64,000 nucleotides of DNA from positions 124,001 through 188,000 of the forward strand of contig JAHDNF010000011.1 of NCBI GenBank assembly GCA_018435605.1, in the 5' to 3' direction. Source of the stretch: a bacterium. Lineage in GTDB: Bacteria; Auribacterota; Auribacteria; Auribacterales; Auribacteraceae. Shown in pieces: positions 50,472-59,343 of this stretch. Numbering within the stretch: position 1 is the stretch's first letter; each line of letters opens with the position of its first letter. Both the position numbers and the translations under genes were made by a program. The notes under the pieces are model-generated. The model was not told the origin of the DNA. It searched no databases and saw nothing but the letters and a program-made list of their open reading frames with translations.

Positions 50472-52319
50472 ATGCCGATTGTCATAGACATTATAAAAGG
50501 ACCGGACAGAGATAAAAAAATCACGATGGACGAACAGTCGGTAATCATAGGCCGCGACAGGTCGGCAGGGGTTGCCCTGAGCGATCAGGCTGTATCGCGT
50601 CAGCACTGCAAACTTATCGTTGAAGACGGCGTTCTTGCCGTTGAAGACCTCAAAAGCACAAATAAAACCTATCTAAACGACGAACCTGTCGGCAACCCGC
50701 AACCCGTTACCCCGCAAGACCTGATACGTGTCGGGGAAACCGTTATGAGGGCGCGACTTGAAGATATTCCGGAAAAAGAAGAAACCGTACCGCGCAATAG
50801 ACCCAAAACAAGCGCGCGCACCCTTTTGATCGACAGCAGTAACGTCATGGTCGAAAAAATTTCAAACAACCTCGACCTGATGTACCGCGTAAATTCGGCA
50901 ATCCACTCTATCCGCGACAGCAAAAAACTGATTACCCGACTGCTTGAGCTGATCGTGGAAGTCATACCGGCAGACCACGGAGCCATTTTGCTCTATGACC
51001 AAAAGACGTCAAGACTCAAGCCGGAAGTGTCTTACTGCAGTGAACGCGGAGTAACCGACGAAATATGCATCAGCCGGACAATCGCCAATCAGGTATTCGA
51101 AAAAAAGATAGCTGTGGTAACCCGCGACGCCCAGCAGGACCCGCGGTTTATGGACAAGAAAACCATCATACAGCACAACATCCGATCCGCTATGTGCGTG
51201 CCGATGGGCACTGTCAACCGTATGATCGGAGTGATTCACATGGACAATACTATCAAATCAGGGCTTTTTACGGAAAAAGACCTCGATTTGCTGTCCGCAA
51301 TAGCGAATCAGGCGGCCATAGCCCTTGAAAATATTCAGTTTTTCGAACGGCTCAACGAAGAAAACAAGGTTCTCAAGGAAGCCATCAAAGAAGAATACGA
51401 CATGATCGGCCAGAGCAACCAAATGCACAAGGTATTCAGCCTGATCGACCGGCTGTCCCGTACAGATTCCACCATACTCATCCGCGGAGAAAGCGGAACC
51501 GGCAAGGAACTGGTTGCCAGAGCTATTCATTATAACAGCGACCGCAAAGACAAACCGTTCGTGTGCGTCAACTGCGCGGCGTTACATGAAAATCTGCTCG
51601 AAAGCGAACTGTTCGGCCACGAACGGGGCGCGTTTACCGGAGCGACTATGCTCAAAAAAGGACGGTTCGAACTGGCTGACGGCGGAACCATTTTTCTCGA
51701 CGAAATCGGCGAGATGAATCTTGAAAGTCAGATAAAACTACTGAGAATTCTTGAGGAAGCAAAACTGGAACGGGTCGGCGGAACCGCCAGCATACCTACA
51801 AATGTCCGGATTCTGGCCGCCACCAACCGTGACCTTGAAAAAGCCATTCAGGACGGCGAGTTTCGGCTCGACTTGTACTACCGCCTGAAGGTTATTCAAA
51901 TAGACCTGCCGGCGCTACGTGACCGCAAAGACGATATAGTGCCTCTGGCGCTGTTTTTTCTCGATAAATACCGAGCGAAGATATCGCGCGAAGTGCTTCA
52001 GTTTTCCCCTGAGGCTCTTGACGTGCTCAAGGCATACCACTGGCCGGGCAACATTCGGGAGATGAAAAACTGTATCGAACGGGCGGTCGTGCTTGGCAAC
52101 TCAAACGTCATTTTACCCGAAGACCTGCCGCTGGAAATACGAAGGCCTGTTGCGGTCGACGACGGAACGAATTTCCCCACACTTCAGGATCTGGAACGCG
52201 AACACATCATAAAAGCCCTTAACCTTACCGGTTGGAACAAAAAACAGACCGCGGACATACTGGGTATTCAGCGGTCAACTCTTTACGAAAAGCTCAAAGG
52301 CTATCATATCGCCCTCTAA
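50472..52319 (+). CDS. Sigma-54-dependent transcriptional activator (FHA-GAF-AAA-Fis)
   Basis: The 615-aa protein has an FHA domain (about 5-95, [20 protein letters not shown]) that reads phospho-threonine, a GAF domain (about 140-290), the AAA+ sigma-54 interaction domain with Walker A GESGTGKE (339-346), the sigma-54 loop GAFTGA (386-391) and Walker [10 protein letters not shown], and a C-terminal Fis-type HTH (about 575-612). There is no receiver domain, so input is by serine/threonine phosphorylation and ligand binding instead of a response-regulator aspartate. It has its own 5' region after the ilv terminator. Targets may include the sigma-54 promoter at 5377. Confidence 0.93.
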   Translation: MPIVIDIIKGPDRDKKITMDEQSVIIGRDRSAGVALSDQAVSRQHCKLIVEDGVLAVEDLKSTNKTYLNDEPVGNPQPVTPQDLIRVGETVMRARLEDIPEKEETVPRNRPKTSARTLLIDSSNVMVEKISNNLDLMYRVNSAIHSIRDSKKLITRLLELIVEVIPADHGAILLYDQKTSRLKPEVSYCSERGVTDEICISRTIANQVFEKKIAVVTRDAQQDPRFMDKKTIIQHNIRSAMCVPMGTVNRMIGVIHMDNTIKSGLFTEKDLDLLSAIANQAAIALENIQFFERLNEENKVLKEAIKEEYDMIGQSNQMHKVFSLIDRLSRTDSTILIRGESGTGKELVARAIHYNSDRKDKPFVCVNCAALHENLLESELFGHERGAFTGATMLKKGRFELADGGTIFLDEIGEMNLESQIKLLRILEEAKLERVGGTASIPTNVRILAATNRDLEKAIQDGEFRLDLYYRLKVIQIDLPALRDRKDDIVPLALFFLDKYRAKISREVLQFSPEALDVLKAYHWPGNIREMKNCIERAVVLGNSNVILPEDLPLEIRRPVAVDDGTNFPTLQDLEREHIIKALNLTGWNKKQTADILGIQRSTLYEKLKGYHIAL

Positions 52320-52352
52320 CCGCATAACAGCGAAAGATTAGCGAATCTATTT

Positions 52353-52386
52353 AACAAGAAAATTTCTCAAGCGCCTTGGAAGATGT
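52353..52386 (+). repeat. 34-bp direct repeat, copy 1
   Basis: Matches 53453-53486 at 33 of 34 bases; the two lie exactly 1100 bp apart and bracket a PEP-CTERM gene. Confidence 0.9.
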
Positions 52387-52549
52387 TTTACGGAAAGGAG
52401 CAAGGGAGTTATGTTACACTACCACCATAAACAACCTCTTTTCTGGTCTTGACAACTGGAAGTACTGTTATTTACCTGCCCATGCCGGAGGCGGCAAAAA
52501 TCATGGCGACAAAGGCAAAGTCATCAGCAATGACGCACCCAATGGCTAA
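52358..52549 (+). pseudogene. Coding remnant, possibly IS256-like transposase start
   Basis: A frame without a start, opening just after a stop, reads ENFSSALEDVLRKGAREL and continues for about 45 more codons to a TAA. The first 18 residues resemble the conserved N-terminal helix of IS256-type transposases (LEDVLRKGAREL); the rest resembles nothing known. The 34-bp repeat covers the first nine codons, and the second copy at 53453 repeats that coding start before diverging. Either a decayed insertion-sequence end or chance; I lean weakly to the first. Confidence 0.25.
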
Positions 52550-52568
52550 TATTAGAAAATATAATCTC

Positions 52569-53249
52569 TCATTTTTTATGTTTTCGTAATAAAGGAACCA
52601 GACCCATAGCACATAAAAAAATGACCGATGGTTCCGGCACTGGAGCGTGGTAACTTAATTCCAATATAGGATGGAACTCAGGGTCAGCGTCTGAAGAATA
52701 AGCTACAACTACTCCGTCAGCAGAGTTAAGACTCATTGCAACACCGTGATTTGACGTGGGATAATTTATCCAGTAATAAACAAAATTGGTGATATTAATT
52801 GACACCCAACCCCCTGTAAAATTTTCATCAAAAGAAAATTTTCCTTCCGGAATTGCCAAACAAAAAGGTCGATTATCATAAGTTATAGTATTTTCATCCC
52901 ATTGGTAGGCTGTATAACCTATACCTATCTCTATATTCGAACCGGTTAATGATTCAATGTAAAGAAGCAAATTAGCCGAGACAGGACTATTTAAAGGATT
53001 CTGCCATAGTTGGGTGAAAAGGTCGGGCAATTCGAATTTTATGTATGAAGTGCAGTTAGAAGCCATAATAAGCCGCGGGTCAGACCCGTAATTCGAATCC
53101 GGCAGTATCGTAGTTTCCGATCCAATAGTTCCTGATCCGACAAAAGAATCCATTCCTTCAGAGCCGGGTTGTAAGTTAATACTTGTATTAGCATAACTAT
53201 AATGAGAAAAACTGAATAAAAGCAGAAAAATGCACAAAAACTTTCTCAT
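52569..53249 (-). CDS. DNRLRE-type secreted protein with PEP-CTERM tail
   Basis: The 226-aa protein has a signal peptide (about 1-20), a beta-sandwich resembling DNRLRE domains (about 25-195: DSFVGSGTIG, NYGSDPRLIM, SYIKFELPDL, WVSINITNFVYYW) and a C-terminal VPEP-SVIFLCAMGLVPLL-RKHKK sorting signal. It should be exported and anchored to the cell surface through an exosortase. It is AT-rich and bracketed by 34-bp direct repeats, unlike the operons around it, so it probably arrived as a unit. The start has AAAGGA upstream. Confidence 0.85.
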   Translation of the reverse strand: MRKFLCIFLLLFSFSHYSYANTSINLQPGSEGMDSFVGSGTIGSETTILPDSNYGSDPRLIMASNCTSYIKFELPDLFTQLWQNPLNSPVSANLLLYIESLTGSNIEIGIGYTAYQWDENTITYDNRPFCLAIPEGKFSFDENFTGGWVSINITNFVYYWINYPTSNHGVAMSLNSADGVVVAYSSDADPEFHPILELSYHAPVPEPSVIFLCAMGLVPLLRKHKK

Positions 53250-53363
53250 AGTTCAATCCTTTCTAATGAAATGTTTTAAGGGAACCCGTTGTATTGTTAA
53301 ACGATTTTTATTTTACCAGATCTGGGCATAATGTGTCTAGATATTTTATTCGCCTTTTCACAA

Positions 53364-53432
53364 GAGATATTACCGAAAGTTGCGGATTGAATAGAAAAAT
53401 AGCGTATCCTTTCATTGGAAAAATTAACGGAT
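53364..53432 (+). repeat. 69-bp direct repeat, copy 1
   Basis: Matches 57792-57860 at 67 of 69 bases. The two bracket the PEGA/glycosyltransferase/glycosidase cassette, 4428 bp apart. It lies in the 358-bp gap 53250-53607, which also holds a 34-bp repeat copy and no gene. Confidence 0.95.
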
Positions 53433-53452
53433 TCTACCACTGCAAGCCTATG

Positions 53453-53486
53453 AACAAGAAAATTTCTCAAGCACCTTGGAAGATGT
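53453..53486 (+). repeat. 34-bp direct repeat, copy 2
   Basis: Second copy of the repeat at 52353, with G changed to A at one position, only 20 bases after the 69-bp repeat. Confidence 0.9.
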
Positions 53487-53607
53487 AAGAATCTTACAAA
53501 AAAAATGAAACCAGACAAACAATGTGCATCTAACTTTAATTGGTTAGTGAAATTATGGCGACTTACAAAGATAATTTTAAGTCTGAATAATATGTGGATT
53601 CATAAAA

Positions 53608-55062
53608 ATGGAAAGATTACGAAGAATATTTTTTTATATCTTTTTCCTTGCCTATTTAGTCTTGTGCCCGATAGTGATAATGTATGCTCTCGGATATTTT
53701 TACGAGCCTACCCGCAAGCAAATTATCCAGACCGGAGTGCTTTACATTAATACAATTCCCGATAAGGCAAAAGTTTATGTAAACAATAAGCGTTATACAA
53801 AAAATACTCCGCTCGCAATAACTGGATTGCTTCCAGGTGAATATAACCTGACAGTAAAGATGAAGAATCATAAAACATGGCAGAATACCATAAAAATTAT
53901 GCCTGGTACTGCAACGTTGATGGATACTATTATTCTGCTACCCGACAAAATAACCTCACCGGTGCTGATTGCAGATAAGTTTAAAGGTCTTATGCCTCTT
54001 CGAAATACTTTTTCCGTAATTCTAAATAAAACGGATTATTTAGAGGATTATTATGTTTATAACTATAAAACGGAAAAAAAATGGAATCTTCTTGATGAGA
54101 AAGATTCCTATAAAAATGCAAAGGTTACTTCGATCTTTGAGGTAACTGAAGATACTCTTGTTGTGGAAATTTCACATGAAAATTCTGTCAAATACCTTTT
54201 AATTACGCTCCAAAATGAAAAAAATAAGTGCGAAGATATTTCAAATCTTTTTACAGAACAATTTGAGCATCTTGTAGCTAATAAACATATGAAAGACAAT
54301 CTGTTTGCAGTAGCTTCCGATCACATAACACGCATAAATATAAAAGAAAAAACTGTTTTCCCGCAATTACTGACTGGTGTTAAAGGTGTTGGTCTTAATG
54401 ATGAACATTTATTCGTCTTGAAGGAAGAGACATTGTTCATGTGTGATCCCCTGCTAGCTGATAAGGAACCGCTGGTGGATGACAAATCAATCATAGAATC
54501 TATTTTCTCACCATCTGAATATTATTCTATTTATCCTTTAGATGACGATATTTTTGTCTTTGTCAGTACAAAAGGCAACCTGATTACCAATTATCCGCCC
54601 TACAGATTCGTACCAAAAGGGGTTAAAGGAATTGAACTTGATTATAACAAGCAACGGCTGTTGTTTTGGACTGATAAAGATATAGGCATTATCTCTTTTG
54701 CTGAACGGAACAAGACAGGAAATATTTTTAAAAAAGGCCCTAAAGTATATTTCTTTGATATTAATTCCTCAAAAATTAAGAATTGCTATTGGGTTTATAA
54801 AGCATCTCATATCCTTGTCCATGATAAAGATAATATCGTCTTACTTGAACTTAATAAATCAAGTGAGCCTAAAAAACATGATTTGTTTAGAATTTCAAAA
54901 GGCAGTTCGATCAAGTATGACGACAATTTGGGAAGGATATTTTTCCTCAATGCATCAAACGGAAGTTTATGCTCTTTTCAGCTTGTTCCGGAAATAAAGT
55001 TTATTAAATCTATGTTGTCGGAAATAAAGGCACTGGATAATACGGGGAATGGTAAGAAATGA
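53608..55062 (+). CDS. Membrane-anchored PEGA domain protein
   Basis: The 484-aa protein has a single N-terminal transmembrane helix (about 6-30), a PEGA domain (about 38-110, GVLYINTIPDKAKVYVNNKRYTKNTP with LLPGEYNLTV), and a long beta-rich region that may form a propeller-like fold. PEGA domains are surface beta-sandwiches, common in secreted and S-layer proteins. The N-terminus (MERLRRIFFYIFFLAYL..YALGYFYEP) is, as I recall, like that of PEGA proteins in Candidate Phyla Radiation genomes. It is AT-rich, has a weak ribosome site, and overlaps the next gene by four bases (ATGA). Confidence 0.75.
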   Translation: MERLRRIFFYIFFLAYLVLCPIVIMYALGYFYEPTRKQIIQTGVLYINTIPDKAKVYVNNKRYTKNTPLAITGLLPGEYNLTVKMKNHKTWQNTIKIMPGTATLMDTIILLPDKITSPVLIADKFKGLMPLRNTFSVILNKTDYLEDYYVYNYKTEKKWNLLDEKDSYKNAKVTSIFEVTEDTLVVEISHENSVKYLLITLQNEKNKCEDISNLFTEQFEHLVANKHMKDNLFAVASDHITRINIKEKTVFPQLLTGVKGVGLNDEHLFVLKEETLFMCDPLLADKEPLVDDKSIIESIFSPSEYYSIYPLDDDIFVFVSTKGNLITNYPPYRFVPKGVKGIELDYNKQRLLFWTDKDIGIISFAERNKTGNIFKKGPKVYFFDINSSKIKNCYWVYKASHILVHDKDNIVLLELNKSSEPKKHDLFRISKGSSIKYDDNLGRIFFLNASNGSLCSFQLVPEIKFIKSMLSEIKALDNTGNGKK

Positions 55063-56702
55063 AATTTAATTATTCCAAACATAATTTATCTGATCATGAC
55101 CAGAAACTGCAGTCGGTATTCGAAATAATACCGGGATTGACTTCGTGGACTATTTTGCTGGGAATGTGTGCATTATCATATTTCAAACCGCTCATCGCGG
55201 CATTGATAATGATCGCTTTCTATTTGCATTGGTTCTTACGGCTACTTTATCTGAACCTTTTTTTGTTGCTTTCGTTTAAACGGATTGCTATTGAAAATAC
55301 CATTGATTGGAAATACAAAATAGAATCAATAGAGAAACAGCAACCGATTTCGTTAGATTCAAAAAACACACATATCTCATTAAAAGAAAAAATTTGTTGC
55401 AGGATACATAATAACGCTCTTCAACGCTTGAAGGATGAAAACAACTTCCCTCCCCGTATGGATGACATTTATCATCTTATTATTTATCCCGTAGTGAAAG
55501 AAAGTCAGGATGTTTTTGAACCGGGAATAAGAAGTTTTGCTGAAGACAGATTTCCTTCCTCGCGTATGGTTATGGTTCTGGCAGTTGAAGAAATTGCTAG
55601 CGAAGAAACGAAACAAGGTGTAAAGAATGTTTTTGAAAAATATAAAGATAAATTTCTGGCATTCCTTGTTGTTGAACACCCTGCCGGAGTCAAGGGAGAG
55701 GCAAAAGTAAAAGGCGCCAATACAACTCATGCGGCAAAACAAGCCCGCAGATATTTTGAACAGCAAAAAATTCCTCTTGAGAACGTTGTTGTATCGTGCT
55801 TTGATTCGGATACTGTCGTAACACCGGATTATTTTTCCTGCCTTACATATTATTATATGATTTCGCCTGATCGCACACAATGCAGTTATCAACCCATACC
55901 TGTGTACTACAATAATTTTTGGGATACGCCCAGTTTTGCAAGAGTACTGGATGTAGGCGCTTCTTTCTTTCAGCTTATGGAATTTACCAACCCGGAAAAA
56001 CTGGTAACGTATTCTAGTCATAGTATGAGCTTTAAAGCGCTCGTTGACGTTGGGTATTGGCCTGTGGATATGATCTCAGACGATTCCGCAATATACTGGA
56101 AAGCCTTCATACATTATGATGGACATTATCGTGCCGTACCGATATACACTACCGTTTCCATGGATATCGCGCAGGATGATACGGCTATTAAAACTTTTAA
56201 GAATGTATACAAGCAGAAACGAAGATGGGCGTGGGGCGTAGAGAATTTGCCCATCGTTATGCGGGCATTTATTAAAAGTAAAGATATATCCTTGTATAAA
56301 CGGGTTAAACACGGGTTCAAGTTGTTCGAAGGTCAGATATCATGGGCGACCGTATCTATATTGCTCTCTATAATAGGCTGGTTACCAGGCCTTTTTGCTG
56401 GGCGGGAATTTGAGAATAGTGTTGTGTATTATAGTGCGCCTAAAATACGAAGTGTGATTTTTACACTCGCATCTGTAGGTCTTCTTAACTGTATCGTTTT
56501 AAGCATAGCGCTATTACCTGAAAAGAAATTAAGGTTTAGTTTTTTTCAAAAAGTTCGTCATGCGTTGGAATGGTTGCTGATCCCAGTCATTATGATTTTC
56601 TTAAGTGGCTTGCCTGCAATCGACGCTCAGACACGTATGATGTTTCATAGAAATATGGAGTTCTGGGTGACTTTGAAGAAACACAAAGTAAATGGACAAT
56701 GA
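55059..56702 (+). CDS. Membrane glycosyltransferase, family 2 (processive type)
   Basis: The 547-aa protein has transmembrane helices at about 28-75 and again at about 425-530, with the GT2 domain between. Visible motifs are DSDT (249-252), SDDS (340-343) and QKRRW (386-390), the D, DxD, ED-like and QxxRW set of cellulose- and hyaluronan-synthase-like enzymes. It would polymerise a sugar from the cytoplasm and extrude it. It is coupled to the PEGA gene upstream and followed nine bases later by a glycosidase, a frequent arrangement for exopolysaccharide synthesis. The polymer is unknown. Confidence 0.85.
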   Translation: MKFNYSKHNLSDHDQKLQSVFEIIPGLTSWTILLGMCALSYFKPLIAALIMIAFYLHWFLRLLYLNLFLLLSFKRIAIENTIDWKYKIESIEKQQPISLDSKNTHISLKEKICCRIHNNALQRLKDENNFPPRMDDIYHLIIYPVVKESQDVFEPGIRSFAEDRFPSSRMVMVLAVEEIASEETKQGVKNVFEKYKDKFLAFLVVEHPAGVKGEAKVKGANTTHAAKQARRYFEQQKIPLENVVVSCFDSDTVVTPDYFSCLTYYYMISPDRTQCSYQPIPVYYNNFWDTPSFARVLDVGASFFQLMEFTNPEKLVTYSSHSMSFKALVDVGYWPVDMISDDSAIYWKAFIHYDGHYRAVPIYTTVSMDIAQDDTAIKTFKNVYKQKRRWAWGVENLPIVMRAFIKSKDISLYKRVKHGFKLFEGQISWATVSILLSIIGWLPGLFAGREFENSVVYYSAPKIRSVIFTLASVGLLNCIVLSIALLPEKKLRFSFFQKVRHALEWLLIPVIMIFLSGLPAIDAQTRMMFHRNMEFWVTLKKHKVNGQ

Positions 56703-56711
56703 GAGTGTGTT

Positions 56712-57776
56712 ATGTTGATTATATTGCGAGTGTTGATTATCATAACAACGTGTTTTTTCTGCCATACAATACTTTATGCGGCGGAAAAAACGGCTTCACA
56801 ACATGGTGTTACATTCAGTCATATCCAATGCGGTTATCTTGGATTGCAATGGAAAGAAGTATATTCGCAGATACTTAACCTGCGACCAGACATCATTCGA
56901 CTGGGAGCGTATTGGAATTTAATAGAACCGAGTGAAGGGGAGTTTGATTTTGAATATCTTGATTATCAGATTGAAGAGGCGCGGAAAAGAAACATTGAAG
57001 TAATTTTAACCATAGGAATGAAAGCTCCTCGCTGGCCGGAGTACTTCATTCCCGAATGGGTAAATCATAAAGTTAAACTAAAAAAAGGAAGTGATGTTGC
57101 AAAAAATAAGTTTTTACGAGAGGCCACTCTGAACTACATTGAAAAAGTTATGCAACGCTATAAATACGAGCCGGCAATAACCATAATACAAGTTGAAAAC
57201 GAACCTCTGCTCAAATCAGGACCAGATCGTTGGTGGATTAATAGCTCGTTTTTACAACAAGAAATAGATGTTGTGAAAAAATTGGATCCCTACGATCGCC
57301 CAATCATGGTCAATTCATTAGCATATCCAAATTTTCTCCTGCGATTTTTTTCTCGATTTAATGATAAAACTGACAATCTGAGAATTCCGTTACAGTTAAG
57401 CGATATTATGGGAATAAATATTTATCCTATTATTGCTGAAAAATTATGGTTTATTGACTTCTATTTCCGGACACGTACTAAAAACCGTAGAAAGTATTTA
57501 GGTGAACTAATTGCTCAAGCAAAACAACATAGCGATAAAGTATGTGTAACGGAATTGCAGGCCGAACCATGGGAGCCCGGTCAACTAGTCCATATCGGGA
57601 AGGAACAACCAAAAACAGCAAGTATCGGGAAAATGATGGTTTATTTTAATGAAGTTAAGAATCAGGATGTGGATATTATTCTTCTATGGGGTGCGGAATA
57701 CTGGTATTATCGGAAAGAAATGTGTAACGACGCATCTTGGTGGAACACGGGAAAAGAGCTTTTGCATCTGAAATAA
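56712..57776 (+). CDS. Secreted clan A glycoside hydrolase
   Basis: The 354-aa protein has a signal sequence (about 1-24) and a TIM-barrel glycosidase: DIIRLGAYWNLIEPSEGEFDF (beta-2 region), QVENEP with the acid/base candidate Glu164, and VTELQAEPW with the nucleophile candidate Glu281. The layout fits families GH5/GH42-like; which one is unclear. In synthase operons such enzymes trim or release the nascent polymer. It ends 15 bases before the right 69-bp repeat. Confidence 0.8.
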   Translation: MLIILRVLIIITTCFFCHTILYAAEKTASQHGVTFSHIQCGYLGLQWKEVYSQILNLRPDIIRLGAYWNLIEPSEGEFDFEYLDYQIEEARKRNIEVILTIGMKAPRWPEYFIPEWVNHKVKLKKGSDVAKNKFLREATLNYIEKVMQRYKYEPAITIIQVENEPLLKSGPDRWWINSSFLQQEIDVVKKLDPYDRPIMVNSLAYPNFLLRFFSRFNDKTDNLRIPLQLSDIMGINIYPIIAEKLWFIDFYFRTRTKNRRKYLGELIAQAKQHSDKVCVTELQAEPWEPGQLVHIGKEQPKTASIGKMMVYFNEVKNQDVDIILLWGAEYWYYRKEMCNDASWWNTGKELLHLK

Positions 57777-57791
57777 AATTGTCAGCCCCCC

Positions 57792-57860
57792 GAGATATTA
57801 CCGAAAGTTGCGGATTGAATAGAAAAATAGCGCATCCTTTCATTGGAAAGATTAACGGAT
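57792..57860 (+). repeat. 69-bp direct repeat, copy 2
   Basis: Second copy of the repeat at 53364 with two substitutions. The following 223 bases up to the mutase start hold no gene. Confidence 0.95.
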
Positions 57861-58083
57861 AAATTTATATTGTTGTAAAAATCATATCTAAAATCAGCGG
57901 TACGGCGTAAAAGCATATAGCCATGACCACGTTGCGGTTTCAAAAGTGTGTTACCACCTCGAACCCTGCCTGAAAACGGAATTTTTCAGAGAAATCTCTT
58001 GCAAAAAAAGACAACCTTTACTACCCTCAATGGATACTGTTTTTCGCAACAATAAGCCACTATTTTCTCAAGGAGGAACATTA

Positions 58084-59298
58084 ATGAGCAAAATAAATAT
58101 CTATGAACAACTCGCTATAAAAACCGATTCAAAAATTATCATGCTGGTTATGGACGGACTCGGCGGCATCCCCCTTCAGCCGGACGGCAAAACCGAACTG
58201 GAAACGGCAAAAACACCCAATATAAACAAAATCGCTCCCCATTCCACTATGGGACTTTTAGAACCGGTTGCCCCCGGCGTTACTCCGGGTAGCGGGCCGG
58301 GACATCTGGGGCTGTTCGGATACGATCCGATCGAAGCCAACATAGGCCGCGGGGTTCTCTCGGCGCTGGGCATAAACTTCCCTCTGCGCCACGGCGACTT
58401 GTGCGCCCGCGTCAATTTCTGCACGGTCGATTCCACAGGCAAGGTTACCGATCGCCGCGCCGGCAGGATTCCCACAGATGAAAACAAACGTATCCGCGAC
58501 AAAATACTCGCTTCTATAAAACCTCCGGCGGGTGTGGAGCTGTTTTTTGAGACGGAAAAAGATCACCGCGCAGGGCTGATCCTCCGGGGCAAAAAGTTTT
58601 ATGAAAATATCGCAGACACCGACCCGCAACGCACAGGTTTCGAACCGCTCGAACCTGTCGCGGACGACCCGCAGAAAGGGGCGCAGACTGTCGAAATACT
58701 CAAAGATATAATTTCCCAGATTAAAAAAATTCTCGCTGACGAACAAAAAGCCAACATGGTGCTTCTGCGCGGATTCGCTGAATATAAAGCGTTTCCGTCA
58801 ATAGAGGAAAAATACAAGCTCAAATCGCTGGCTCTGGCAACGTATCCTATGTACCGCGGGCTGGCGTCGCTCATAGGTATGGATGTGGACTGGAAAATAT
58901 CGTCTCAGGAAGAACAGATCGAGCAGTTGCACAAAAATTATGATAAATACGACTTTTTCTTCATACATATAAAATATACCGACAGTTCCGGCGAAGACGG
59001 CGATTTTCAGCGCAAAGTTCAGGTAATCGAACAGACCGACGCCATGATTCCGCACATACTCAACCTGAAACCGGATGCGTTTGTCATTGCCTGCGACCAC
59101 AGCACACCCGCTAAAATGAAAGCGCACAGCTGGCACCGTATCCCCGCGCTACTGCATTCTCCTTTGTGCAGGCCGGACAAACTCGAACGGTTCGACGAAA
59201 CCCATTGCCTTAGAGGCGGTCTAAACGGCTATGAGTCGAAATATCTATTGCCGATCGCCATGGCGCATGCCATGAAACTCAATAAATTCGGCGCGTAA
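58084..59298 (+). CDS. apgM: 2,3-bisphosphoglycerate-independent phosphoglycerate mutase, archaeal type
   Basis: The 404-aa alkaline-phosphatase-superfamily enzyme interconverts 3- and 2-phosphoglycerate. It has the metal motif MLVMDGLGG, the nucleophile-containing TPGSGPGHLGLFGYDP, and DHSTPAKMKAHSWH near the end. ATG at 58084 was chosen for AAGGAGG seven bases upstream; a longer frame from 57946 lacks support. With PPi-phosphofructokinase it shows a non-standard glycolysis. Confidence 0.93.
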   Translation: MSKINIYEQLAIKTDSKIIMLVMDGLGGIPLQPDGKTELETAKTPNINKIAPHSTMGLLEPVAPGVTPGSGPGHLGLFGYDPIEANIGRGVLSALGINFPLRHGDLCARVNFCTVDSTGKVTDRRAGRIPTDENKRIRDKILASIKPPAGVELFFETEKDHRAGLILRGKKFYENIADTDPQRTGFEPLEPVADDPQKGAQTVEILKDIISQIKKILADEQKANMVLLRGFAEYKAFPSIEEKYKLKSLALATYPMYRGLASLIGMDVDWKISSQEEQIEQLHKNYDKYDFFFIHIKYTDSSGEDGDFQRKVQVIEQTDAMIPHILNLKPDAFVIACDHSTPAKMKAHSWHRIPALLHSPLCRPDKLERFDETHCLRGGLNGYESKYLLPIAMAHAMKLNKFGA

Positions 59299-59343
59299 AT
59301 ATATACCTTAAACAAAGAACCAAGACACAGACGAGGTTGCTCG

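Noticed and set aside
52332-52351. Possible third, degenerate copy of the end of the 69-bp repeat
   Set aside because: About 16 of 20 bases agree with 57847-57866, but the match is short and AT-rich and could be chance.
57861-58083. Promoter TTGCAA-N17-TACCCT before apgM
   Set aside because: The -35 box is good (at about 57999) but the -10 box is poor; not enough to list.
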